Shown here: piece by piece, positions 17,561-26,349 of the stretch
How positions within the stretch are numbered: position 1 is the first letter of the stretch
Layout of the letters: every line of letters begins with the position of its first letter
Assembly (NCBI RefSeq): GCF_011493005.1
Contig: NZ_CP049156.1
Coordinates: 2,294,001 to 2,358,000, forward strand
Direction: 5' to 3'
Source of the DNA: Caballeronia sp. SBC1
GTDB taxonomy: Bacteria; Pseudomonadota; Gammaproteobacteria; Burkholderiales; Burkholderiaceae
DNA length: 64,000 nucleotides
Notes under the pieces: generated by a model
Told to the model about the DNA's origin: nothing
Seen by the model: the letters and a program-made list of their open reading frames with translations, nothing else
The model's database searches: none
Program-made: the position numbers and the translations under genes

Positions 17561-17925
17561 ACGTCGGGGCGCGTAGGAAAGCGTCCCGGGAAATTTTTTT
17601 GCGCGGAAAGCGATCCATTTAGCAATCCGAAAATATGGACCGCGGCGCAGTAGGGATTACTGCGGACGGGTGCTCCTTGCGATGCGGCGTCGGTCTTTAT
17701 CTCATCGGACGGACCCATTAGCCTGCATCGACTAGATGCCAAAATGTTAAAATTCTGAAACCTTAATCCAAAATCTTTTCAGCCCTGTATTAAACATTGC
17801 AGTCCTACATTAAGTCAAAGAGTCTCCGACAATCGAATCGTCATAAATTGTCGCAAGAGTTTGCGAAGGCCGCAGAGAAAAATAGGGTCATTGAATTATT
17901 GATATTCGGTGACCCTTGGAATTTG
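17561..17925. promoter_or_regulatory. AT-rich upstream region of the VgrG island
   Basis: About 365 bases between vgrG and the broken MFS gene. It is visibly more AT-rich than the flanks (for example around 17740-17780 and 17800-17930). It should hold the vgrG promoter and one junction of the island. No gene is supported: the plus-strand frame at 17797-18000 starts with TTG and resembles nothing. No inverted repeat or transposase marks the junction. Confidence 0.45.
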
Positions 17926-18561
17926 CTAACGAAAATGCACCGCGCTGAAAAGGAACGGTACGCGCCATCCCCACGACAGGAAGTCATGCTCCGGCAATAA
18001 CGATGTCAACAGAGGCGCTCCGGTGGAGAGCAGCGCGCCGCCATAACTCCCTGCATTACTCATGCTCCCATACAGACCACGGCGGTTCACCGGCGCGCTT
18101 TCGACCCCGACCACGATTGCCCCGCTCTGTTCACCGCCTATGGCGAAACCCAGCAATACGCGCAACGTGGTCAGAAGAACCGGCGCCCAGATACCGATGG
18201 CCGCATACGTAGGTAGACGACCAACCAGCGTGGAGGCAACGCCCGTCACCAGGAAAGTTGTCAGCAACAACGTCTTGCGTCCGATCCGATCGCCAAAGTG
18301 CCCACAGTTCAGCACTCCGACACCGCGTACGAAGTACCCACCGCATAGGTACCCAGTGCCGCTATGGTGCCCGCCAAGGGATCGAGATTCGGGAAAAATG
18401 TCTTGCTGAACACGAGCGCGGAAGCGGTGCCGTAAAGCAGGAAATCGTACTGTTCGATTGCCGTGCCGAGAAAAGCCGAGATGAAGACATAGGGCTATCG
18501 GGCTCGAGGAATAGCGGACGTGGAGACTCGGCGGGTCTTGTGTCAATGCGGCCACTATCAA
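17926..18561 (-). pseudogene. broken MFS transporter (MHS-type), N-terminal half
   Basis: The minus-strand frame contains HFGDRIGRKTLLLTTFLVTG, LRVLLGFAIGGEQSGAIVV and NRRGLYGSMSNAGSYGGALL, the loop 2-3 and helix 4-5 signatures of metabolite:H+ symporter MFS proteins. The preceding part of the protein ([20 protein letters not shown] and [20 protein letters not shown]) lies in another reading frame over about 18340-18475, so there is at least one frameshift near 18320-18330. An in-frame stop precedes it. The protein ends after about helix 6 (RVPFLFSAVHFR), so the C-terminal half is missing, at the edge of the VgrG island. Confidence 0.85.
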
Positions 18562-18934
18562 TTTCCCCCAGTCAACGCGCTTGTCCGTAGGTGAACCGAT
18601 GTCTTGCCCTCAAGTGAAGCAGGTATCAAAGTAGGGATCACGAGGTACAGCGCTCACCTTCACACTGATTTAATACAATAATAATTCAATTAACTTTCAT
18701 TTTCTTTAATTCATAAGCTTAACCGCAAGCAATCCGATCGCCGCGTTGCACAGAAGACACCAAACCATACCGGGGTTAATACCAGTTTGGTTGATCGTTG
18801 CGAGCATCGAATTAAACAGCGGCGTACACTCCAACCTGCCGACACCAGCCGAGCGCCTTATCCGGCGCGGCGCACAGAAGGCCTCGGTCACGTCGTCATG
18901 ATTAATCAATTACGCGAATGGGGAGATTACGGTA
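18562..18934. other. intergenic region upstream of the SHS-type transporter
   Basis: 373 bases with an AT-rich core (18670-18720) that probably holds the transporter promoter. No gene is supported here. Confidence 0.4.
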
Positions 18935-20161
18935 ATGAGCTGGACGCGAGAACAAAGAAACGTGACGATTGCGGCCTATTTAGGCTGGACACTCGATGCC
19001 TTCGATTTCTTTCTAATGGTTTTCGTATTGAAAGACATCGCCGCGGAATTCAATACGAAGATTCCGGAGGTCGCTCTAGGCATTACCCTGACGCTCGCGA
19101 TGCGCCCTATTGGAGCGCTGATCTTCGGTCGTCTTGCCGACAAGTACGGCCGGCGGCCGACGCTGATGATCAACATCGCCATCTATTCGCTGCTGGAAAT
19201 GCTGTCAGGTTTCTCACCGAATCTCTTTACGCTGCTCGTGTTGCGCTCGCTGTTCGGCATTGCAATGGGCGGTGAATGGGGCGTGGGCTCGGCCCTCACC
19301 ATGGAAACCGTGCCGACCAAGGCGCGCGGCTTTGTATCGGGGCTCTTGCAAGCGGGTTATCCGAGCGGCTATCTGCTGGCTTCTATCGTGTTCGGCGTGG
19401 CGTATCAATATGTTGGCTGGCGCGGGATGTTCTTTATCGGCGTGGCTCCTGCGTTACTGGTTTTATATGTGCGCGCACACGTGCCTGAATCGCCGGCATG
19501 GAAGGCCATGGAGAAGCGGCCACGGCCTGGCTTGCTGAAGACGCTCAAGCAGAACTGGCAGTTGTCCATCTATGCAATTGTCTTGATGACCGCGTTTAAC
19601 TTCTTCTCGCATGGCACCCAGGATCTTTATCCGACCTTCCTGCGCGAACAGCATCACTTCGATCCCCACACGGTTGCGCTCATTACCATTGTTCTGAATG
19701 TCGGAGCGATCTGCGGCGGCCTGTTCTTCGGGTCCATGTCGGAGAAAATCGGTCGCCGGTGGGCAATTTTTATTGCCGCTTTAATCGCTTTGCCGGTATT
19801 GCCGCTCTGGGCGTTCTCGAGTGGCCCGGTCGCTCTGGCCGCCGGAGCGTTTCTGATGCAGATCTCTGTTCAAGGGGCCTGGGGGGTGATCCCGGTACAC
19901 CTGAACGAGATTTCGCCTGATGAGATTCGCGCCACGTTTCCAGGGCTCATTTATCAGCTGGGCAATTTGCTGGCCTCGGTCAATGCCACCATGCAAGCGT
20001 CTATCGCCATCAAGAATGGCAACAACTATGGACTCGCCATGGCGCTGGTCGGCGGCACGGTCGCCGTGGTGATCGCGGGGCTTATTTTCTTTAGCCGCGA
20101 ACGGCGCGGGATTGACATGACAGAGTCCGCCAAGCATGTCGGAGTTGCGGGCTCGGTTTAA
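18935..20161 (+). CDS. MFS transporter, sialate/lactate:H+ symporter (SHS) type
   Basis: A 408-residue twelve-helix MFS permease. The start region YLGWTLDAFDFFLMVFVLKD and the loop FGRLADKYGRRPTLMINIAI match the SHS group (sialate, lactate and related carboxylates), as does FGIAMGGEWGVGSALTMETV. The second half has the repeat of the loop motif, GSMSEKIGRRWAIF. It lies in the inner membrane and probably imports a monocarboxylate with protons. It is monocistronic: a strong intrinsic terminator follows within 15 bases. It is not the intact copy of the pseudogene next to it, because the two belong to different MFS subgroups. Confidence 0.9.
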   Translation: MSWTREQRNVTIAAYLGWTLDAFDFFLMVFVLKDIAAEFNTKIPEVALGITLTLAMRPIGALIFGRLADKYGRRPTLMINIAIYSLLEMLSGFSPNLFTLLVLRSLFGIAMGGEWGVGSALTMETVPTKARGFVSGLLQAGYPSGYLLASIVFGVAYQYVGWRGMFFIGVAPALLVLYVRAHVPESPAWKAMEKRPRPGLLKTLKQNWQLSIYAIVLMTAFNFFSHGTQDLYPTFLREQHHFDPHTVALITIVLNVGAICGGLFFGSMSEKIGRRWAIFIAALIALPVLPLWAFSSGPVALAAGAFLMQISVQGAWGVIPVHLNEISPDEIRATFPGLIYQLGNLLASVNATMQASIAIKNGNNYGLAMALVGGTVAVVIAGLIFFSRERRGIDMTESAKHVGVAGSV

Positions 20162-20175
20162 GGATTTTGATTCGA

Positions 20176-20202
20176 TGGGGACGCGCTTGCGTCCCCATTT
20201 TT
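20176..20202 (+). terminator. intrinsic terminator of the SHS transporter gene
   Basis: TGGGGACGC - gctt - GCGTCCCCA followed by TTTTT, a 9-base perfect stem with a tetraloop, 14 bases after the stop codon. Confidence 0.9.
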
Positions 20203-20308
20203 CCACTCGATTCGTATCTGTTTTTCTCCCGTCCTCTCGCACGATCGTTCTCTTTCTAGAGAGCACGCTCCATAAAATGGCTTGTCGATATCGCCAAAGC
20301 TTTTTATC

Positions 20309-20334
20309 TTGATTAGAACGCCCGTTTTAATCAA
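20309..20334. promoter_or_regulatory. 26-base near-perfect palindrome, candidate TetR/PsrA operator
   Basis: Arms TTGATTA (20309-20315) and TAATCAA (20328-20334) enclose a second inverted pair, AACG (20317-20320) and CGTT (20323-20326). Only one outer pair and the two central bases break the symmetry. It lies 51 bases before the TetR start codon, where a regulator of this family usually binds. Confidence 0.7.
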
Positions 20335-20384
20335 AGGCTTTAATCGACAATTCCACAAGGCGGACCGCCGCAACGGTCCCGGAG

Positions 20385-21209
20385 ATGCCAGTGCCTACCC
20401 GCTCCACGCTCACAGCATCCAGTCGCGCGTCATCACGCCCGTCCGGCGATACCAAGACCCGCTTGCTCGACGCCGCCGAAGCGCTCTTCATTGACGCCGG
20501 TTACGAAGCCATGTCGATGCGGCTCATCACCGCTCGCGCCGATGCAAACCTGGCCGCCGTGAACTATCACTTCGGCGGCAAGGACGCGCTGATCCACGCA
20601 ATGCTCACCCGTCGCCTCGACGGCCTAAACCAGAACCGCCTCGCCTTGCTTGAACGCTTTCAGTCCTCGCTGGGTTCGCAACTCACCTGCGAGCACATCC
20701 TCGGCGCAATGTTTATCCCGGCGCTTGAGCAATCCCGCTGCATCGAGAAAAGCGGCCCTGCTTTGCTGCGCCTCCTCGGCCGCGCCTACACCGATCCGTC
20801 GCCGTTCATTCGCGATTTCCTGCGCGGCATCTATGCGGACGTTGCCGAGGGATTCTTCCGCGCGTTTCAAACTGTCCTGCCGCATTTGCCTCGCGAAGAA
20901 CTTGGCTGGCGGCTGCACTTTTGCATCGGCTCTCTTAGCGGCATTCTTGCCGGGGCTGAGACAAGTAGCCTGATCGCGGATTTCACGCAGGGCCAGCGTC
21001 TGGAGGACTCGCAACTGATCGGTCGTCTCGCACTCGTCATGGTGGCCGCGCTCAAGGCTCCGCTGTCTCCGCCGAACGGCGCGTGCCAGTTCGCCTCCAT
21101 GTTCGCCGAGCGCGAACCGGTCCCGAATAGCGCAACGGCCCTCACGGCGGCCCCTTTGAGCGCGAGTCCGTTTGCGCACGATGACGCGTCCCAACATGCC
21201 ACCGCCTGA
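20385..21209 (+). CDS. TetR-family regulator, PsrA-like (fatty-acid responsive)
   Basis: A 274-residue TetR regulator: HTH over about 25-75 (TRLLDAAEALFIDAGYEAMS; LAAVNYHFGGKDALIHAMLT) and a long ligand-binding domain that resembles PsrA, the long-chain-acyl-sensing repressor of beta-oxidation genes. The C-terminal 50 residues are low-complexity Ala/Pro/Ser. It lies 118 bases upstream of fadE on the same strand, and a palindromic operator candidate is just upstream, so it most likely represses itself and the following fatty-acid operon until acyl-CoA accumulates. Confidence 0.87.
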   Translation: MPVPTRSTLTASSRASSRPSGDTKTRLLDAAEALFIDAGYEAMSMRLITARADANLAAVNYHFGGKDALIHAMLTRRLDGLNQNRLALLERFQSSLGSQLTCEHILGAMFIPALEQSRCIEKSGPALLRLLGRAYTDPSPFIRDFLRGIYADVAEGFFRAFQTVLPHLPREELGWRLHFCIGSLSGILAGAETSSLIADFTQGQRLEDSQLIGRLALVMVAALKAPLSPPNGACQFASMFAEREPVPNSATALTAAPLSASPFAHDDASQHATA

Positions 21210-21327
21210 AGAGAGGACGCACGACGCACGCGCCGGGTATGTAATGTGCTAAACAATAAGCTGCCGATGCACACCGCCTCCATGCCGTTCCAGCGCACAC
21301 TATCGAACAACATCGGGAGAGGTCGTC

Positions 21328-23832
21328 ATGACAGCCAGCTTCGTGGTCGCACTGTTTATCGTGAGCGGCGCTTTGCTGTATATGCAAGCGCCCGCCGTTG
21401 CCTGGCTCGCATGGGTAGTGATCTGGGTGGCTATGGGCTGGTTCGCAGGGGTGACGGGTCCGGTCGTCACGGCGCTCCTTGCGACTGTCTTCGTACTGCC
21501 CGCGCTCGTGCTTGCTATCAAGCCGGTGCGCCGTGCGCTGCTGACCAAATCCATCTTCGAGGTGTTCCGCAAGATCCTGCCGGAGATGTCGCCGACCGAA
21601 CGCGATGCGATAGAAGCGGGTACGGTCTGGTGGGATGCAGCGTTGTTCTCAGGCCGCCCGAAATGGGACACGCTGCTCGCACTCGGCGCGCCGGTGCTCA
21701 CGGCAGAAGAGCGCGCGTTCATCGACACGGAATGTACGCAACTTTGCGATCTCGCCAACGACTGGGAAACGACGGCGGTCTGGCAAGACTTGTCGCCGCA
21801 AACGTGGCAATTCATCAAGTCGAAGGGCTTCCTCGGCATGATCATTCCGAAGCAGTACGGCGGCAAACAATTCTCCGCCTACGCGCATTCGCAAGTGATC
21901 ATGAAACTCGCCACGCGCTGCTCTGCCGCAGCTGTTTCAGTGATGGTGCCCAACTCGCTCGGCCCCGCGGAATTGCTGATGCACTACGGCACCGAAGCAC
22001 AGAAGAACTACTATCTGCCGCGCCTCGCTCGTGGCGATGAAATCCCCTGCTTCGCGCTGACCAGCCCCTACGCGGGATCGGACGCGGCGGCGATTCCCGA
22101 CGTGGGCATCGTGTGCAAAGGGTTGCATGAGGGCCGCGAAACGCTTGGCTTTCGCGTGACTTGGGAGAAACGCTACATCACGCTTGGGCCGATAGCCACA
22201 GTGCTAGGCCTCGCGTTTCGCGCGCTCGATCCCGACCATCTTCTAGGCGCCGCCGATGAAGCCGGCATCACTTGCGCGCTCATTCCAACTACGCATCCGG
22301 GCGTGAATATCGGGCGCCGTCACTGGCCGCTGAATGCGGTGTTCCAGAACGGACCGAACTGGGGCAAGGATGTATTCATCCCACTCGAGTGGGTGATCGG
22401 CGGACGCGAACAAGTGGGCAACGGTTGGCGCATGCTGATGGAATGCCTTGCAGCGGGACGCGCCATTTCTTTGCCATCATCGAACGTGGGCATGGCGAAG
22501 CTGGCCGTGCGCGGCACCGGTGCGTACTCCGCCGTGCGGCGGCAGTTCCGTACCGCGATCGGCAAGTTTGAAGGCGTGCAGGAAGCACTCGGGCGCATGG
22601 GCGGCAACCTGTATGTGATGGACGCGGCACGCCGGTTGTCGGCGCAAGGCGTTGATCTTGGCGAGAAACCGTCGGTGATTTCCGCGATCGCGAAATATCA
22701 CATCACCGAACGCGCACGCAACGTGATCAACGACGGCATGGACGTAGTCGCGGGCAAGGGCATTTGCATGGGGCCATCGAATTTCCTCGCCCGCGCTTAT
22801 CAACAAGTGCCAATCTCGATCACGGTGGAAGGCGCGAACATCCTCACGCGTTGCCTCATTATCTTTGGACAGGGCGCGATCCGCTGTCATCCGTACGTGC
22901 TGAAAGAGATGACCGCTACCCGCAATGCCGACCGCGCCAAAGGCCTGCGCGATTTTGACAGCGCCTTCTTCGGTCACGCGAATTTCACGGCATCGAATGC
23001 GGTGCGCAGCTTCGTGTTCGCGTTGGGCGGCAGCGTGCTGATCCCCAAACCCACCCGCGCTGATGCGCGTCTTGTGCCCTACTATCGCGCGGCCACTCGC
23101 TTCGCCACGGCATTCGCACTGCTCGCGGATGTATCGATGTTCGCACTCGGAGGCGAATTGAAGCGGCGCGAACGCCTCTCGGCGAGACTCGGCGATATCC
23201 TCTCGCAGCTCTACCTGATCTCGGCCACGCTCAAGCGCTTCGAAGACGATGGCCGCCCTGAAGCGGATCTTCCGCTCGTGCGCTGGGGGGTTGAAGATGC
23301 GCTGCATCAAGCGCAAACGGCCTTCGAAGGCGTACTCTCAAACTATCCGAAGCCGCTCGCCGCAGGCTTTGTGCGCACGCTCGCGTTTCCTTTCGGCATG
23401 CCTCATCGCGTGCCGGGGGATGCGCTGGGAAGCGCTATCGCCGAGTTGATGACCACCCCCGGCGACGCCCGCGAACGTCTGATTGCGGACTCGTACGCTC
23501 CGCCCGCGCATATCGATCCGCTCGGTTACGGCGAGTTGATGTTCGCGCTGAGTCCGCGTTATGCCGCAATCGAGCACAAGCTGCGCGACGCGGTCAAGGC
23601 CAAGCAGATTCCGCCGATGCCGCAAAGCCTGCCCGAACTCGACGCATGGGCTGCGGCCTGCGAAACGCGCGGTTTGATCGATGCGACCGAACGTCAGGTA
23701 CTCTCCGACTACGCGCGTTACGGCGTGGAAGTCGTCAAGGTCGATGACTTCGACGCGGATTTCGGTATGCTCGATGCGTTGAAGAAACGCCAGGAAGCAC
23801 TGGCGAACGAGCCCGAGGAAATCCATGCGTGA
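21328..23832 (+). CDS. fadE: long acyl-CoA dehydrogenase, FadE-type
   Basis: An 834-residue FadE-type acyl-CoA dehydrogenase, the first oxidation step of beta-oxidation. It has two N-terminal membrane segments (FVVALFIVSGALLYMQAPAV and VVIWVAMGWFAGVTG), then the acyl-CoA dehydrogenase core with FLGMIIPKQYGGKQFSAYAH, PCFALTSPYAGSDAA, and an unusually long C-terminal extension (about 560-834) that is normal for FadE and absent in ordinary dehydrogenases. It uses FAD and acts at the inner membrane. It is the first enzyme gene of the putative PsrA operon. Confidence 0.94.
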   Translation: MTASFVVALFIVSGALLYMQAPAVAWLAWVVIWVAMGWFAGVTGPVVTALLATVFVLPALVLAIKPVRRALLTKSIFEVFRKILPEMSPTERDAIEAGTVWWDAALFSGRPKWDTLLALGAPVLTAEERAFIDTECTQLCDLANDWETTAVWQDLSPQTWQFIKSKGFLGMIIPKQYGGKQFSAYAHSQVIMKLATRCSAAAVSVMVPNSLGPAELLMHYGTEAQKNYYLPRLARGDEIPCFALTSPYAGSDAAAIPDVGIVCKGLHEGRETLGFRVTWEKRYITLGPIATVLGLAFRALDPDHLLGAADEAGITCALIPTTHPGVNIGRRHWPLNAVFQNGPNWGKDVFIPLEWVIGGREQVGNGWRMLMECLAAGRAISLPSSNVGMAKLAVRGTGAYSAVRRQFRTAIGKFEGVQEALGRMGGNLYVMDAARRLSAQGVDLGEKPSVISAIAKYHITERARNVINDGMDVVAGKGICMGPSNFLARAYQQVPISITVEGANILTRCLIIFGQGAIRCHPYVLKEMTATRNADRAKGLRDFDSAFFGHANFTASNAVRSFVFALGGSVLIPKPTRADARLVPYYRAATRFATAFALLADVSMFALGGELKRRERLSARLGDILSQLYLISATLKRFEDDGRPEADLPLVRWGVEDALHQAQTAFEGVLSNYPKPLAAGFVRTLAFPFGMPHRVPGDALGSAIAELMTTPGDARERLIADSYAPPAHIDPLGYGELMFALSPRYAAIEHKLRDAVKAKQIPPMPQSLPELDAWAAACETRGLIDATERQVLSDYARYGVEVVKVDDFDADFGMLDALKKRQEALANEPEEIHA

Positions 23833-23868
23833 TCCTTCTCACAAGCGCTAGACCGTTTTCAGGCAGGC

Positions 23869-25299
23869 ATGAAAGATCGCTATCTCGACTTCGTCAATTC
23901 CCCCTTCGGCGCGAGCGTCGCGCGTTCCATCGGCTTGCCTCAGCCGGAGGTATTGCGGCGGCACGCGCAAGGACGCGCGGAATTCGGTGGTATAGCAGCG
24001 ATCGGAGCGGGGCCGTCGCCCACGCTGTTCGAGCCGCTCATTACGCTGCTGACCACCCTCCGCATGACGAGCGTGGCCCACGAAAGTGCGCTCGGCTGGT
24101 TGCCCGTCGCGGCAAGACACGGCGCCATGAGTGGACGCTTCGAGCCGCGCGCGCCGGGCGCGCCGTCGAACGACCGCGTGCAGGCGCTGATCTTCGATGC
24201 CACGGGTATTAGCGACAGCACGCAACTGCATGCACTTTACGGCTTCTTCCACGACGCTATCCGCTCGGTGGCGAAGAGCGGCCGTATCGTGGTCCTTGGA
24301 CTGCCGCCGCAATCCTGCAAGTCACCACGTGCCTGGACCGCGCAACGGGCGCTGGAAGGCATGACGCGTTCGCTCGGCAAGGAAGCGCGCGGCGGCATTT
24401 CTTCGAATCTGGTCCAGGCGGAACCGGGCGCCGATATTGAAGGGGCGCTGCGCTTTCTGCTCTCGCCGCGCTCGGCGTATGTATCGGGGCAAGTCGTGCA
24501 TATTGACGCCACGCCGGTCACTCCACCCGTCGACTGGAACCAGCCGCTCGCGGGCAAACGTGCGCTCGTCACGGGCGCGGCACGCGGGATTGGGGCGGCG
24601 ATCGCTCAGGTGCTGGCCGATCGCGGCGCGCACGTGATCGGGCTCGATGTCCCTCAAGCACAGGACGCGCTCGACCAGACCATGCTCGCGCTGGAAGATG
24701 CGTGGCCGTCGCAAGGGGCGCACACGGCGCTCGTCGCAGACATCGCCGCGCCCGACGCGCCCAAGACCATCGCGGCTGCGCTGCTGGCGATGGGCGAGAT
24801 CGATATCGTCGTGCACAACGCCGGCATCACCCGCGACAAGACCATCGCGAAGATGACAGAAGCCGCGTGGGACAGCGTGATCGACGTGAACCTTTCGGCG
24901 CAGGAACGCATAGACGACTTGCTGCTCGATCAAAACGTGCTGCATGCGGGCGGCCGGATCATAGGGGTATCGTCGATCAGCGGCATTGCCGGCAATCTCG
25001 GCCAGACCAATTACGCGACATCGAAGGCTGGCGTGATCGGCCGCGTGCAAAGCATGGTGGAACCGCTGCGCGCACGCGGCATCACAATCAACGCGGTGGC
25101 TCCAGGGTTCATCGAAACGCAGATGACCGCCCGGATTCCGCTGGGACTTCGCGAAGCCGGACGGCGCATGAATTCGATGAGCCAGGGCGGTCAGCCCGTG
25201 GACGTTGCAGAGACGATCGCGTGGCTCGCCAGTCCCGCGTCCGCCGGCATCACCGGCAATGTGGTGCGCGTGTGCGGACAAAGCTTGATCGGAGCATGA
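23869..25299 (+). CDS. high-molecular-weight FabG-type 3-oxoacyl reductase
   Basis: A 476-residue protein with two Rossmann-like halves. Residues 1-215 are a degenerate SDR domain without the glycine motif. Residues about 225-476 are a full SDR with TGAARGIGAAIAQVL, HNAGITRDKTIAKM, catalytic Ser in GVSSISGIAGN and YATSK (Tyr/Lys). This is the high-molecular-weight FabG architecture, whose members interconvert 3-oxoacyl and (R)-3-hydroxyacyl-CoA using NAD(H). It starts 36 bases after fadE and overlaps the maoC start by ATGA. In this operon it would do the second oxidation of beta-oxidation in place of FadB/FadJ. Confidence 0.9.
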   Translation: MKDRYLDFVNSPFGASVARSIGLPQPEVLRRHAQGRAEFGGIAAIGAGPSPTLFEPLITLLTTLRMTSVAHESALGWLPVAARHGAMSGRFEPRAPGAPSNDRVQALIFDATGISDSTQLHALYGFFHDAIRSVAKSGRIVVLGLPPQSCKSPRAWTAQRALEGMTRSLGKEARGGISSNLVQAEPGADIEGALRFLLSPRSAYVSGQVVHIDATPVTPPVDWNQPLAGKRALVTGAARGIGAAIAQVLADRGAHVIGLDVPQAQDALDQTMLALEDAWPSQGAHTALVADIAAPDAPKTIAAALLAMGEIDIVVHNAGITRDKTIAKMTEAAWDSVIDVNLSAQERIDDLLLDQNVLHAGGRIIGVSSISGIAGNLGQTNYATSKAGVIGRVQSMVEPLRARGITINAVAPGFIETQMTARIPLGLREAGRRMNSMSQGGQPVDVAETIAWLASPASAGITGNVVRVCGQSLIGA

Positions 25300-26219
25300 C
25301 CATGGGCATGCCGCTTCCATCAAGTTCGCCGTCAAGCTCGCAACGCATGCGCACGGTGATCCTTGAGTCCCTGCCACCCCCCGTGAAACTCTATGGCCGC
25401 GCGCTGCAGGGCATTTTCAAACGCCCGGAGAGGGTTGCCGAACTGCCGCCGCTGCGCCTCGTGCGTCCAGGCGTGGCGCTCGATCCCGAACAGATCGGCC
25501 GCTATGCGCGCGTATGTGGTTTCATTCCGGAGCAAGGCGTGCCGGTCACCTTCCCTCACGTGATGGCGTTCCCGCTGCACCTGATGTTGCTCACCGACCC
25601 CGCGTTTCCATGGCCCGCGATGGGTCTCGTACATGTATCCAACAGCGTGCGCTTGCGGCGCACGCTGCACTCGGGACAGTCATTACGCATTGAAGTAGAA
25701 AGCGGCGCGCTGGTGGCTCACGACAGGGGGCAAGCGTTCACGCTGCATACGCGCATCTATCGCGGCGGTGAGGCGGTCTGGGATGCGGACAGTGTGTATC
25801 TGAAGAGAGGCGTCGCGGGTCGGGGTCATGCTTCAGTCCCCCAAGCCGATCACACGTCGCCCATGCTAGTTCGTGAAGCACGCTGGCAGCTTCCTGCACA
25901 ACTCGGCCGTGACTACGCAAAAGCGTCCGGTGACTTCAACCCTATCCACCTGCATGCCCTTTCGGCGAAAGCGTTCGGCTTTCCACGTGCCATCGCTCAT
26001 GGCATGTGGACGCTCGGGCGCACGCTCGCGGCGTTGCAACCGTCGAAGCAACTCGACGCCGCTCATGTGCAGGGCGACTTCAAGTCGCCCATTTTCCTGC
26101 CTGCCGAAACCACGTTGTGGACCGCGGCTTCATCGCCGACGGAACGCGACTTTGAAGTGCGCGATCTGGCGGGTGAGCGATTGCATCTGCGCGGCCGCTT
26201 CGAATGGGAATTGCCATGA
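25296..26219 (+). CDS. MaoC-family dehydratase (enoyl-CoA hydratase type)
   Basis: A 307-residue double-hotdog protein of the MaoC family. The catalytic segment is in the C-terminal hotdog: DYAKASGDFNPIHLHALSAK with Asp and His, then FPRAIAHGMWTLGRTLAAL. The N-terminal hotdog lacks this motif. MaoC-type hydratases add water to trans-2-enoyl-CoA and typically yield the (R)-3-hydroxyacyl product. The ATG at 25296 overlaps the FabG stop (ATGA); 25302 and 25308 are further in-frame ATGs. The same frame is open far upstream but that part overlaps FabG and is not coding. Confidence 0.9.
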   Translation: MTMGMPLPSSSPSSSQRMRTVILESLPPPVKLYGRALQGIFKRPERVAELPPLRLVRPGVALDPEQIGRYARVCGFIPEQGVPVTFPHVMAFPLHLMLLTDPAFPWPAMGLVHVSNSVRLRRTLHSGQSLRIEVESGALVAHDRGQAFTLHTRIYRGGEAVWDADSVYLKRGVAGRGHASVPQADHTSPMLVREARWQLPAQLGRDYAKASGDFNPIHLHALSAKAFGFPRAIAHGMWTLGRTLAALQPSKQLDAAHVQGDFKSPIFLPAETTLWTAASSPTERDFEVRDLAGERLHLRGRFEWELP

Positions 26220-26349
26220 TTCGGGCTCGCTCCATGGACGAATTCTTCGATGCAGTCGCCTCATACAAAATCATACGGTGTCCTCAATCACCCGCGCCGG
26301 CTGCAACCTATCTTGACGCACCTGCCGTGTCCCTCGACGAGACCTCATC

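Noticed and set aside
17797..18000. 67-codon plus-strand frame upstream of the broken MFS gene
   Set aside because: TTG start without a clear ribosome binding site, and it overlaps the MFS pseudogene end; no family resemblance.
24702..25295. Upstream part of the long frame that contains maoC
   Set aside because: It overlaps the FabG catalytic domain; the translation is Arg-rich noise. The MaoC domain begins after the ATGA overlap at 25296.
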